A stretch of 64,000 bases of DNA from assembly GCF_017814945.1 (NCBI RefSeq), contig NZ_JAGIPX010000031.1, positions 28,227 to 92,226 of the forward strand, read 5' to 3'. The notes beneath the pieces are model-generated. The model saw nothing but the letters and a program-made list of their open reading frames with translations, did no database searches and was not told where the DNA came from. The stretch's first letter is position 1. The number at the start of each line of letters is the position of its first letter. This document shows positions 35,870-44,580 of the stretch, one piece after another. A program made the position numbers and the translations under genes. This DNA comes from Paraburkholderia sp. LEh10 (GTDB lineage Bacteria > Pseudomonadota > Gammaproteobacteria > Burkholderiales > Burkholderiaceae).

Positions 35870-37210
35870 TTACAGCACGTAGCGCGACAGGTCTTCGTCT
35901 TGCGCGACGTCGTTCAACGCGCGATCCACGTACGCGGCGTCGATCATCACGTTCTTGCCCCTGTGATTGCCCGCCGAAAACGATACTTCTTCGAGCAACT
36001 TCTCGATCACCGTATAGAGACGGCGCGCGCCGATGTTTTCCGTCTTCTCGTTCACCGAGTAGGCGATTTCGGCGAGACGGCGGATACCGTCGTCGGCGAA
36101 TTCGAGGTGCACGTCTTCCGTTGCGAGCAGCGCCTGGTATTGCTTGACGAGGCTTGCGTCGGTGGCGACGAGAATCGATTCGAAGTCCTTCACCGACAGC
36201 GAATCGAGTTCGACGCGAATCGGAAAGCGCCCTTGCAACTCGGGAATCAGATCGCTCGGCTTCGCGAGATGGAAAGCGCCGCTCGCGATGAACAGGATGT
36301 GATCGGTCTTCACCATCCCGTACTTCGTATTGATCGTCGTGCCTTCGACGAGCGGCAGCAGATCGCGCTGCACGCCCTGACGCGACACCTCGCCGCCGCC
36401 CACTTCGTTGCGCGACGCGATCTTGTCGATTTCATCGAGGAACACGATGCCATTCTGTTCGACGTTCTGCACGGCCTTCGACTTGACCTCTTCGTCGTTG
36501 AGCATCTTCGACGCTTCCTCGTCGGTGAGCAGCTTCAGCGCTTCCTTCACCTTCACCTTGCGGCGCGTCTTCTTGCCGCCGCCGAGATTCGCGAACATCG
36601 AACGGATCTGCTCGGTCATGTCTTCCATGCCCGGCGGCCCCATGATGTCCATCGCGGCCTGCGGCATCTCGATGTCGAGCTCGATCTCTTTATCGTCGAG
36701 CAGGCCTTCGCGCAGGCGCTTGCGGAACGTCTGACGCGTCACGTTCGATTCATCGCCGCTCGATTCGCCGCCGGAACCAAACCCGACCGTGCGCGCGCCG
36801 GGCAGCAGGATGTCGAGGATGCGGTCTTCGGCGAGGTCTTCCGCCTTGGTGCGGACTTTGCGCATTTCCGTTTCGCGCGTCTGCTTGACCGAGGTTTCCA
36901 TCAGGTCGCGCACGATGCTGTCGACGTCGCGGCCCACATAGCCGACTTCCGTGAACTTGGTCGCTTCGATCTTGATGAACGGCGCATCGGCGAGCTTCGC
37001 GAGGCGTCGCGCGATTTCCGTCTTGCCGACGCCCGTCGGCCCGATCATCAGAATATTCTTTGGCGTGATTTCCTGGCGCAGCGGCTCGGCGACCTGCTGG
37101 CGGCGCCAGCGGTTGCGCAACGCCACGGCGACGGCCTTCTTCGCGCGATGCTGGCCGATGATGTGTTTGTCGAGTTCCGAGACGATCTCGGCGGGAGTCA
37201 TGGTGCTCAT
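35870..37210 (-). CDS. hslU: ATP-dependent protease ATPase subunit HslU
   Basis: AAA+ unfoldase of the HslUV protease. The 446-residue protein has the Walker A GPTGVGKTEIARRLA near residue 60, the pore loop GYVGRD, the I-domain in the middle, Walker B GIVFLDEIDK and the sensor/arginine region. It follows hslV with a 9-base gap. The C-terminal end DEDLSRYVL, which docks into HslV, is intact. Confidence 0.97.
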   Translation of the reverse strand: MSTMTPAEIVSELDKHIIGQHRAKKAVAVALRNRWRRQQVAEPLRQEITPKNILMIGPTGVGKTEIARRLAKLADAPFIKIEATKFTEVGYVGRDVDSIVRDLMETSVKQTRETEMRKVRTKAEDLAEDRILDILLPGARTVGFGSGGESSGDESNVTRQTFRKRLREGLLDDKEIELDIEMPQAAMDIMGPPGMEDMTEQIRSMFANLGGGKKTRRKVKVKEALKLLTDEEASKMLNDEEVKSKAVQNVEQNGIVFLDEIDKIASRNEVGGGEVSRQGVQRDLLPLVEGTTINTKYGMVKTDHILFIASGAFHLAKPSDLIPELQGRFPIRVELDSLSVKDFESILVATDASLVKQYQALLATEDVHLEFADDGIRRLAEIAYSVNEKTENIGARRLYTVIEKLLEEVSFSAGNHRGKNVMIDAAYVDRALNDVAQDEDLSRYVL

Positions 37211-37219
37211 CGTGTGTCC

Positions 37220-37756
37220 TTACTCGATCGTCTCGATGACGCGGTTGTGGTTCGTGTAGATACACATGTCGCCGGCGATCACCAGCGCCTTTTCGACGAT
37301 CTCGCGCGGAGAAAGATCTGTGTTGTCGGCGAGCGCCTTCGCTGCAGCCTGCGCGTATGCGCCGCCCGAGCCGATTGCGCAGATGCCGCCTTCGGGATCG
37401 AGCACGTCGCCGTTGCCCGTGATGACGAGCGTGGTGGTGGCGTCGGCCGCGATCAGCATCGCTTCGAGACGGCGCAGCATGCGGTCGGTGCGCCAGTCTT
37501 TCGCGAGCTCGACGGCGGCGCGCGTCAGATTGCCCTGATGTTTTTCGAGCTTCGCTTCGAAGCGGTCGAGCAGCGAGAAGGCGTCGGCCGTGCCGCCCGC
37601 AAAGCCGACGAGCACCTTGCCGTTATAGATGCGCCGGACTTTCTTCGCGCCGCCTTTCATGACGATGTTGCCGAGTGTGACCTGGCCGTCGCCGCCGAGC
37701 GCGACCTTGTCGCCGCGGCGCACGGAGACGATCGTCGTGCCGTGAAATTGCTCCAT
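37220..37756 (-). CDS. hslV: ATP-dependent protease subunit HslV
   Basis: Proteasome-like peptidase. The 178-residue precursor starts MEQFHG followed by TTIVSVRR, so processing exposes the catalytic Thr at position 7. The conserved GDGQVTLGN and GSGGAYAQAAAKAL segments are present. I chose ATG 37756; the open frame further upstream is not conserved. First gene of hslV-hslU; I could not place a convincing heat-shock promoter upstream. Confidence 0.96.
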   Translation of the reverse strand: MEQFHGTTIVSVRRGDKVALGGDGQVTLGNIVMKGGAKKVRRIYNGKVLVGFAGGTADAFSLLDRFEAKLEKHQGNLTRAAVELAKDWRTDRMLRRLEAMLIAADATTTLVITGNGDVLDPEGGICAIGSGGAYAQAAAKALADNTDLSPREIVEKALVIAGDMCIYTNHNRVIETIE

Positions 37757-37786
37757 ATGCGTTCCTTTTGTAAAACACGCAATACT

Positions 37787-37824
37787 TGCATGGGACCAGA
37801 GTAGGGCGCTAACGCGCCACCACG
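37787..37824. repeat. Dispersed repeat, copy A
   Basis: TGCATGGGACCAGAGTAGG with a following GGCGCTAACGCGCC palindrome matches a second copy at 39277-39314 in 32 of 38 positions. The copy lies 31 bases upstream of the hslV start. Confidence 0.75.
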
Positions 37825-38149
37825 GAATCCAAGAGCGGACGCCGCGCGATGCCGGGTGCAGCGCGCGCGTGCAACGCATGTCGGATTTATTTTAGGGCGG
37901 GCGGCGCTATATCAAGAGCCGAAGTCATGCGAGCGCGAGAAAAGCTGGAAAACGTTCATCGACGCGCTTGCGGCGCGGGTCGCGCCGCTGAGCGGCAACT
38001 TGAAACATCGGTGTGCGCGGGAGACTGGTGGTAAAACGTGCGGTTGTCATATCGACAGAGAATATATGCGTTGCGCATTTACCGATTGCTGGATGAAGCG
38101 CGGGCGACGCGATGTCGAAATGTCTCGAAGACGCCGCCGAAACCGGCAG

Positions 38150-38188
38150 CACAAAAGAAAAGAGGCGCACGATTCACCGTGCGCCTCT
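38150..38188 (-). terminator. Terminator of dksA
   Basis: AGAGGCGCACG and CGTGCGCCTCT form a perfect 11-bp stem (38161-38188); on the minus strand it is followed by TTTCTTTTGT. Confidence 0.85.
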
Positions 38189-38237
38189 GACGAAGCGTGT
38201 CTGGGGCGCGGACCCCGAAAACCGCGCCGGCCGTCGA

Positions 38238-38657
38238 TCAGTCGCCGAACAGCTTCTGGCGCAGTTCGCGGCGTTCCTGCGCTTCGAGCGACAGGGTCGC
38301 GGTCGGACGCGCGAGCAGGCGCGGGATGCCGATCGGCTCGCCCGTCTCTTCGCACCAGCCGTACTCGCCCGATTCGATACGCGCGATCGATTGCTGCACC
38401 TTCTTCAGCAGCTTGCGTTCGCGGTCGCGCGTGCGCAGTTCCAGCGCATGCTCTTCCTCGATCGTCGCGCGGTCGGCCGGGTCCGGCACGATCACGGTTT
38501 CGCGGAGGTTTTCGGTCGTCTGGCCGGCATTGCGGAGGATGTCCGCCTGCAGCTGCTCGAGCCGGTTCTTGAAGAAAGCGAGCTGATCCTCATTCATGTA
38601 ATCCTTGTCGCTCATCTTCAGGATTTCGGCTTCGGTCAAGAGTCGTTTCGTCGTCAT
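38238..38657 (-). CDS. dksA: RNA polymerase-binding protein DksA, zinc-site degenerate
   Basis: Secondary-channel factor that works with ppGpp at rRNA and amino-acid promoters. The 139-residue protein has the coiled coil with the acidic tip motif D59xxD62xA64 needed for function. Of the four zinc-finger cysteines of E. coli DksA only the first remains: the positions read C102, T105, S123 and A126. This matches the pattern of zinc-independent DksA2 proteins rather than canonical DksA. The start ATG at 38657 gives MTTKRLLTEAEIL. A His-rich COG0523 GTPase gene lies upstream on the same strand. Confidence 0.93.
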   Translation of the reverse strand: MTTKRLLTEAEILKMSDKDYMNEDQLAFFKNRLEQLQADILRNAGQTTENLRETVIVPDPADRATIEEEHALELRTRDRERKLLKKVQQSIARIESGEYGWCEETGEPIGIPRLLARPTATLSLEAQERRELRQKLFGD

Positions 38658-39333
38658 CTGGCTTGCTTCTTCAATGTGAGGCAAATCATGCCCGCACTTT
38701 CGTGTTGCCCGCAAAGGCGCCTCGATGACGCTCAAATGAGCGCCGGCGAACACGGACGGTGGGCTGTCGTGACGCCGAAGCGCCGATGCGGGGCCGAACT
38801 CCTCTGGAAACCGATTCTTCCAATGCTCCTGAGGCAATGCTTTTCCCGGCAGCGCGTTACGAGCCGGAGCGTGCCGGCCGGCATATCGGCGATGTCCCCG
38901 GATGAGATTTTCCGGCGCCGTTTCAGGCCCGGCACGGCTGCGACGCGACTACGCGTTCTAAACCGGGCAAATCGTTGTCTTTCTCCAGTGGGGCCGTATT
39001 GTAACTGAATCACAATACGAAACTGCAAGCAGGGGAAATCCCTGCCGCAAACTCCACTTATCATGAAAATATAACGCGCTGTTCACTAAAAAGCGATGGT
39101 CGTACACGTATTCTCATAACAGGGTTTTCACGTGCTTTGACCACAAACCGGCCGTTTAATTGCCGGGCCTGTGCTTTTGAGGTGTTTTTTGCGTTTGGAA
39201 GCGAACAAACGGCGGCAGACCAGCTGGGTAGCGACGCCGGACGCCGAAGCGCCCAGCCGCAAAGGGCAGCGATAGCTGCATGGGACCAGCGTGAGGCGCT
39301 AAAGCGCCGACACGTATCGACGCTGAGAACGAA
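38658..39333. other. Intergenic region upstream of dksA
   Basis: A 676-base gap between the COG0523 gene and dksA. It contains repeat copy B (39277-39314), an 8-bp inverted repeat CGTATTGT/ACAATACG at 38995-39019, and a weak dksA promoter candidate on the minus strand (TACAAT at 38999-39004 with TTGCAG 19 bases upstream). No gene is supported on either strand. Confidence 0.5.
39277..39314. repeat. Dispersed repeat, copy B
   Basis: TGCATGGGACCAGCGTGAGG followed by GGCGCTAAAGCGCC-like palindrome; 32 of 38 positions match copy A at 37787-37824. It starts 20 bases beyond the stop of the COG0523 gene, in the same orientation as copy A. Confidence 0.75.
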
Positions 39334-40422
39334 TCAGACCAGACAGGCTTCGAGACCGTCGGTGATCAGATCGTGCGGCAGGTCGATGCCGATGAACACC
39401 ATTTTGTTCGTCTTCTTCTCGATGGGTTGCCACTTGGCCGCAAGATCGCTGCCCATCATCTGATGCACGCCCTGGAACACGACCTTGCGATCGACGCCCT
39501 TCATATACAGCACGCCCTTGTAGCGCAGCAGCCGCTCGCCATAAATCTGCAGAATGCCACCGAGGAAGTCTTCGAGCTTGTTCGGATCGAACGGGCGATC
39601 GCTGCGGAAAACGAACGACTTGATCTTGTCGTCGTGATGCGCGTGATGGTGATGATGGCCGTGATCGTGGCCTTGGTGATCGCATTGTCCATGATCGTGA
39701 TCGCAGTTCGCGTGGTCGTGATCGTGGTCGTGGTCATGATGCGCGTGGTCGTGATCGTCTTCGGCGAGGAACTCGGGATCGATTTCGAGCTTCGCGTTCA
39801 GGTTGAACCCGCGCAGGTCGAAGATTTCCTTGATGTCCGCTTCACCGAAATTCACGACGCGGATCTGCGCCTTAGGGTTCATGTGCAGCAGACGGTGGCG
39901 CAGGTCGCCGAGGGCAGCCTCGTCGACGAGATCGGACTTCGTGACGAACAGGCGGTCCGCGAACCCGACCTGACGCTGCACGACTTCATGCTCGTCCAGT
40001 TGATGATTGCCGTGCTTCGCATCGACGAGCGTGATGATCGCGTCGAGCAGGAATTCGTCGGCGATCTGGTTATCCATGAAGAACGTCTGCGCGACGGGGC
40101 CGGGATTGGCGAGGCCCGTCGTTTCGATCACGACGCGGTCGAAGTCGAGCTTGCCTTCCTGCTTTTGCGCGGCCAGATCGCCGAGCACGCGCGCGAGGTC
40201 GCCGCGAATCGTGCAGCAGATGCAGCCGTTGCTCATCTGGATGATCTGCTCGCCCGTGTCCTGGACGAGGATCTCGTTGTCGATGTTCTCTTCGCCGAAC
40301 TCATTTTCGATCACGGCGATCTTCATGCCGTGCTTCTCGTTCAGGATGCGTTTGAGCAGCGTGGTTTTGCCGCTGCCGAGGAAACCGGTCAGGATAGTGA
40401 CGGGAATCATTGTGTTCGCCAT
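39334..40422 (-). CDS. COG0523 (CobW-type) GTPase with His-rich loop
   Basis: Metal-chaperone GTPase of the CobW/COG0523 group. The 362-residue protein has Walker A GFLGSGKT at 13-20, the metal-binding CICC (Cys67, Cys69, Cys70), the TKSD base motif at 161-164 and the CobW C-terminal domain. Residues 222-265 are a loop with about 20 histidines plus Asp and two Cys, as in zinc-handling members (ZNG1/YjiA-like). The ATG at 40422 (MANTMIPVTIL) is chosen over an upstream start eight residues earlier. Metal identity, likely zinc, is inferred; I found no clear Zur box upstream. Confidence 0.92.
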   Translation of the reverse strand: MANTMIPVTILTGFLGSGKTTLLKRILNEKHGMKIAVIENEFGEENIDNEILVQDTGEQIIQMSNGCICCTIRGDLARVLGDLAAQKQEGKLDFDRVVIETTGLANPGPVAQTFFMDNQIADEFLLDAIITLVDAKHGNHQLDEHEVVQRQVGFADRLFVTKSDLVDEAALGDLRHRLLHMNPKAQIRVVNFGEADIKEIFDLRGFNLNAKLEIDPEFLAEDDHDHAHHDHDHDHDHANCDHDHGQCDHQGHDHGHHHHHAHHDDKIKSFVFRSDRPFDPNKLEDFLGGILQIYGERLLRYKGVLYMKGVDRKVVFQGVHQMMGSDLAAKWQPIEKKTNKMVFIGIDLPHDLITDGLEACLV

Positions 40423-40587
40423 GTGGAGTCGCCTTGTGTTCGTCAATCTGGGGCGCGAACCGCGCGCTCGACGCGCAGTCCGAACCGCAGCAATTCAGCG
40501 GAATATTGAAGCATAAGTGCCGGGGCGGCGCTGTTGCATGGCCAAAGCCCCGTCGATGCCAGGGAAATAACGCGTAACTATGGGCGA

Positions 40588-41790
40588 TCAGGCGATTTGC
40601 AACAATAGGCCTTTCAGATATTCGCCTTCGGGGAAGGCCGTCAGCAGCGGATGGTCGACGCCCGCGCCCAGGCGCTTGAGAATGCGCGCATCGACGCGCG
40701 CATCGGCGGCCGCGCCCGCAACGATCTTCTGGAACAGCTCAGCATCGATCGCGCCCGAGCACGAGTAGGTGAACAGCAGCCCGCCCGGACGCAGCAGCTT
40801 CAGGCCGGTGAGATTGATGTCCTTGTACGCGCGCGCAGCGCGGTCGACGTGTTCGCGCGACGGCGCGAACTTCGGCGGATCGAGCACGATCAGGTCGAAG
40901 CGCTCGCCGTCGTCGAACAGGCGCCGCAGCGTCTTGAACGCGTCCGCATCGAGCCAGGTCGCGCGCTCGGGGTCGAAGCCGTTGGCCGCGACGTTTTGCT
41001 GAGCCAGCGCCAGCGCCTCGCCGGAAGAATCGATCGACACCACGCGCTTCGCGCCGCCCTTGAGCGCCGCCAGCGAGAAGCCGCCCGTGTAGCAGAAGCA
41101 GTTCAGCACGTCGCGGTCGTGTGATAGTTCCTGTACCAGCGCGCGGTTGTCGCGCTGATCGACGTAGAAGCCGGTCTTGTGGCCGTTGCGCACGTCGACG
41201 TGATAGCGCACGCCGTTTTCGCTGGCGATCAGCGTGTCGGGCGGCGCTTCGCCGGCGAGCACGCCTACCGTCTGGTCGAGCCCTTCCTTTTCGCGGATCG
41301 ACACGTCCGAGCGCTCGTAGACGTTCGGGCAGCCCGTCGCGCCGATCAGCGCCTGTACGATCGCGTCTTTCCACGCTTCGACGCCCGCCGCCATGAACTG
41401 GCAGACGATCTGGCCGCGCTTCGTTTCGTCATCGGCGATGTAGTAATCGACGATCAGCCCCGGCAGGCCGTCCGCTTCGCCGAAGATGAGCCGCGTGGCG
41501 CCCGTGTTGTGCACCATTGCCTGACGGTGCGCGAGCGCGCGCTGCACGCGCCGCTTGAAGAACGCGTGATCGATGGGCTCGCTTTCGTCGAAGCTCCACA
41601 CGCGCGCGCGAATCTGCGAATGCGGGCTCCACGCGGCGCGCGCGAGGAAGCGGCCGTCGTGCGCGCGCACGAGCACGGTCGCACCGGCGGCGGGCTTGCC
41701 GTCGACGCGGTCGATCGCATTCGCGTAGACCCACGGATGGCGGCGCAGCAGCGATTTCTCTTTCGACGGTTTCAGCGTAACGGTATTCAT
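40588..41790 (-). CDS. rlmI: 23S rRNA (cytosine-C5) methyltransferase, RlmI type
   Basis: Class I SAM methyltransferase of the RlmI group, which methylates C1962 of 23S rRNA in E. coli. The 400-residue protein has an N-terminal PUA domain (LLRRHPWVYANAIDRVDG), then the SAM motif DVLNCFCYTGGFSLAALKGG, the DPPKFAPSREHVDRA motif and the TYSCSGAID cysteine region. It stands alone between the COG0523 gene and xerC. Confidence 0.92.
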   Translation of the reverse strand: MNTVTLKPSKEKSLLRRHPWVYANAIDRVDGKPAAGATVLVRAHDGRFLARAAWSPHSQIRARVWSFDESEPIDHAFFKRRVQRALAHRQAMVHNTGATRLIFGEADGLPGLIVDYYIADDETKRGQIVCQFMAAGVEAWKDAIVQALIGATGCPNVYERSDVSIREKEGLDQTVGVLAGEAPPDTLIASENGVRYHVDVRNGHKTGFYVDQRDNRALVQELSHDRDVLNCFCYTGGFSLAALKGGAKRVVSIDSSGEALALAQQNVAANGFDPERATWLDADAFKTLRRLFDDGERFDLIVLDPPKFAPSREHVDRAARAYKDINLTGLKLLRPGGLLFTYSCSGAIDAELFQKIVAGAAADARVDARILKRLGAGVDHPLLTAFPEGEYLKGLLLQIA

Positions 41791-41866
41791 TACTTCGTGA
41801 GGATTTCAGCAGAACAATATGCCGCCGAAGCGGCAAAAGCAGGTTGACTGGCCGCATCGAGCGGCG

Positions 41867-42790
41867 TCAGTCGCGTTTTTTTGCGCGCGGATGCGCCTGG
41901 TCGTAGATTCGCGCGAGGTGCTGGAAATCGAGCCCCGTGTAGACCTGGGTCGCGGCGATGCTCGCGTGGCCGAGCAGTTCCTGTACGGCGCGCAGATCGC
42001 CGCTCGATTGCAGCACGTGCGTCGCAAATGAGTGCCGCAGCACGTGTGGGTGAACGTTCGCCGGAATGCCCGCTACCAGCGCCGCGCGCTTCACGCGTTC
42101 GCGCACGACGTTCGGGGACATCCGGTTGCCGCGCGCCGACAGAAAGAGGGGATGCGGATCGTGCTTCACCAGTTCGCCGCGCACGGCGATCCATGCGCGC
42201 AGCGCGTCGAGCGCCTTGCTGCCGACGGGCACCGAGCGCCGCCGGTTGCCCTTGCCGAGCACTTCGACTTCGGCTTCGTCGAGCTTCAGCCAGCCCGCCG
42301 ACCGATGGCCGTCGACATCGGCGAAATGCACGTCGAGGCCGACCAGTTCCGACAGACGCAAGCCCGACGAGTAGAACAGCTCCAGCATAGCGTGATCGCG
42401 CAATCCTTCCGCTGTCGCCGTCGCGGGCGATTCCATCAGCTTGTGCGCGTCGTCGACGGACAGCGCCTTTGGCAGTGTCTTCGCGCGCTTCGGCGCGCGC
42501 ACCGTGGCGACGGGATTCGCCGGCAAGTCGATGCGCGTAGCGAGCCAGCGGTAGAACGCGCGCCACGCCGACAGCCGATGCGCGATCGAGCGCGCCGATA
42601 GACCGCCCGCGTGCGCGCGTGCGACGGCGCCGCGGATGTCAGTGGTGATGAGGCTTTCGAGCGGGCGTCCGTTGGCGAGCTTTTTCAGCTCGTCGAGTTC
42701 ATGCGTGTAGGCGCGCAGCGTGTGCGCCGACAACCGCCGCTCGTGCTCCAGGCTCGACAGATAGGTGGCGATCGGGTCGGCGGATGTCAC
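41867..42790 (-). CDS. xerC: Tyrosine recombinase XerC
   Basis: Site-specific recombinase that resolves chromosome dimers at dif with XerD. The 307-residue protein has the SAM-like core-binding domain (about residues 1-95) and the catalytic domain with Arg in SSGLRLSELVGL, the HVLRHSFATH box, LGHASIAATQVYT with the nucleophilic Tyr, and a Lys in the beta hairpin (GKGNRRRSVP). Position next to the DUF484 and dapF genes is the usual xerC neighbourhood. Confidence 0.95.
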   Translation of the reverse strand: MTSADPIATYLSSLEHERRLSAHTLRAYTHELDELKKLANGRPLESLITTDIRGAVARAHAGGLSARSIAHRLSAWRAFYRWLATRIDLPANPVATVRAPKRAKTLPKALSVDDAHKLMESPATATAEGLRDHAMLELFYSSGLRLSELVGLDVHFADVDGHRSAGWLKLDEAEVEVLGKGNRRRSVPVGSKALDALRAWIAVRGELVKHDPHPLFLSARGNRMSPNVVRERVKRAALVAGIPANVHPHVLRHSFATHVLQSSGDLRAVQELLGHASIAATQVYTGLDFQHLARIYDQAHPRAKKRD

Positions 42791-42800
42791 GTGACGGCGC

Positions 42801-43526
42801 TCAGCGCGGCAACAGACGGCTCAGCGCCGCACTCGCGAGCGCGCCGATCTGCGTGAGGAAGTCGGTGGCCATGCCGTCGTGAAAGCGGCGCGGATCGGGG
42901 GAACCCATCACCAGCAGGCCGAACGCGGCGGCTGCGTCGTTGGCCGCTTCGGGGTCGCGCAGCGCGATCAGCGCGATCGATTCCGTGCCGTTCGCAGACA
43001 CGGCGCCATCGCCCGTACCCGCAGCGTCGGCGGAAACGGCCGATACCGCGGGCGTCAGCCACTGCGCCGCCTCGAAGCCGGTGTTCGCGCCGCAATACGG
43101 CGTGGCGAGGCCGTTCGCGAAGATGCGCACTTCCTCGCCGACCTGACGCGTGAAGTCCGCCTGCGAATACGGCTCGGACACGTCCCAAACGCGCAGCGCC
43201 GCCTGCGGCACGTCGAACACGTCACGCAGGCCGGACGCGATCGTGCGCGGCAGCGCGCCCGGATCGCGCTCGGCCATCACGCGCGTCGTCCAGCGGCCGA
43301 ACTTCGACGCGATGCTGTCGTTCTCGTGCCCGTAGCGCAGCAGTTCGGCGAGACGCCGCTCGAGATGCTTATTCTTCTCGCGCAGCATGTCCATCTGGCG
43401 TTCCTGCAGCGACACCGCGGCCTTGCCGTGCGGATTGGCGAGCCGAACGGACGCGAGCAGTTCGGCGTGTTCGGCGAAGAATTCGGGATTGGCTAGCAGG
43501 TAGTCGGCGACTTCGCGATCGTTCAT
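42801..43526 (-). CDS. DUF484 family protein
   Basis: GAF-like protein of the DUF484 family, encoded between dapF and xerC in many Proteobacteria. The 241-residue protein has the family start VADYLLANPEFFAEHAELL, a coiled segment (LREKNKHLERRLAELL) and a GAF-like domain ending with LTQIGALASAALSRLLP. The start at 43526 (MNDREVADYL) is preferred; the frame is open up to 43649. Biochemical role unknown. Confidence 0.88.
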   Translation of the reverse strand: MNDREVADYLLANPEFFAEHAELLASVRLANPHGKAAVSLQERQMDMLREKNKHLERRLAELLRYGHENDSIASKFGRWTTRVMAERDPGALPRTIASGLRDVFDVPQAALRVWDVSEPYSQADFTRQVGEEVRIFANGLATPYCGANTGFEAAQWLTPAVSAVSADAAGTGDGAVSANGTESIALIALRDPEAANDAAAAFGLLVMGSPDPRRFHDGMATDFLTQIGALASAALSRLLPR

Positions 43527-43655
43527 GGTTTCGGCTTGATGGTTGCGCGCTTTCGTGCTGTCTTGCTGCTGCGCCGGCGCGGTCCAGCGGCCGCGCGGCG
43601 ATTCGATCGGGATTCCGTCCGAATTCAATCGGGGTTCAATCGGATCCAATTGGAT

Positions 43656-44516
43656 TCAGTCGGCTATTTCGATTTCACCTTCGAACACGGTGGCCGCCGG
43701 ACCCGCCATCATCAGCGGCGACGCGGCATTGCCGTCCCACGTGATGGTCAGCGTGCCGCCATGCGTGCGCACCTTGACGGGCGCATCCAGCAGCCCGCGG
43801 CGGATGCCTGCCGCGACGGCGGCGCACGCGCCCGTGCCGCACGCGAGCGTTTCGCCCGCGCCGCGCTCGTAGACGCGGAGCTTCACCTCGCTGCGGCTGA
43901 CGATCTGCATGAAGCCCGCATTGACCCGCTGCGGGAAACGCGGATGCCTTTCGATCACGGGACCGTCGGCGAGAACGGGAAACGCCTCGACGTCGTCGAC
44001 CACCTGGACCGCGTGCGGATTGCCCATCGATACGACCGACATCCAGCGCGTCACGCCGTTGACGTCGAGGGGATAGAGCGTGTCGTCGCCTTCCCCGCGC
44101 GTATCGAGACCGCTTGCGTGGAACGGCACCTGAGCCGGCTCGAACACGGGCGCACCCATATCGACAACGACTTCGCCGTTCTCTTGCATGGTCAGCGTGA
44201 TGACGCCGTTTTGCACCTGCACGCGCACGCTGCGCTTGTCGGTGAGCCGCGTGTCGCGCACGAACTTGACGAAGCAGCGCGCGCCGTTGCCGCAGTGCTC
44301 GACCTCGCCGCCGTCGCAATTGAAGATCCGGTATCTGAAATCGACGCCATCGACGGTCGGCTTCTCGACCAGCAGCAACTGGTCCGCGCCGACGCCGAAA
44401 TGCCGGTTCGCGAGCGCGCGCACCTGCGCTTCCGTCAGATTGACGGGCTGCGTATAGCCATCGAGCACGACAAAGTCGTTGCCTGCGCCGTGCATCTTGG
44501 TGAATTTCAGTTTCAT
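43656..44516 (-). CDS. dapF: Diaminopimelate epimerase
   Basis: Cofactor-independent epimerase giving meso-diaminopimelate for lysine and peptidoglycan. The 286-residue protein has KMHGAGNDFVVLDG at the start, the first catalytic Cys in EHCGNGARCF and the second in LACGTGACAAV. The start ATG at 44516 (MKLKFTKMHG) gives the conserved N-terminus. Upstream lies the LpxL-type gene, downstream DUF484 and xerC, all on the same strand. Confidence 0.96.
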   Translation of the reverse strand: MKLKFTKMHGAGNDFVVLDGYTQPVNLTEAQVRALANRHFGVGADQLLLVEKPTVDGVDFRYRIFNCDGGEVEHCGNGARCFVKFVRDTRLTDKRSVRVQVQNGVITLTMQENGEVVVDMGAPVFEPAQVPFHASGLDTRGEGDDTLYPLDVNGVTRWMSVVSMGNPHAVQVVDDVEAFPVLADGPVIERHPRFPQRVNAGFMQIVSRSEVKLRVYERGAGETLACGTGACAAVAAGIRRGLLDAPVKVRTHGGTLTITWDGNAASPLMMAGPAATVFEGEIEIAD

Positions 44517-44580
44517 GCCGCTATTGTAAGTGACTGGCCGCCCTGACAGGTCGTCGCGCTCGCCCACTGTGCGACGCGCT

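Larger units (their letters stand above)
37757..38237. other. Intergenic region dksA/hslV
   Basis: This 481-base gap holds a copy of a 38-base dispersed repeat (37787-37824) and the dksA terminator (38150-38188). No coding region is supported. Confidence 0.6.

Noticed and set aside
35825..37804. 659-codon open frame opposite hslU and hslV
   Set aside because: Covers two well-supported genes on the other strand and has no domain.
37757..37860. Heat-shock (sigma-32) promoter before hslV
   Set aside because: A CCCAT-like -10 and a CTTGGAT-like -35 exist on the minus strand but about 30 bases apart, too far for sigma-32.
39056..39077. Zur-like site (TTATCATGAAAATATAAC) upstream of dksA
   Set aside because: The half-sites are too dissimilar to call a palindrome.
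39600..39760. Simple-sequence repeat array
   Set aside because: The GATCGTGGTCGTG-like repetition is the codons of the His/Asp loop of the COG0523 GTPase, not an independent element.
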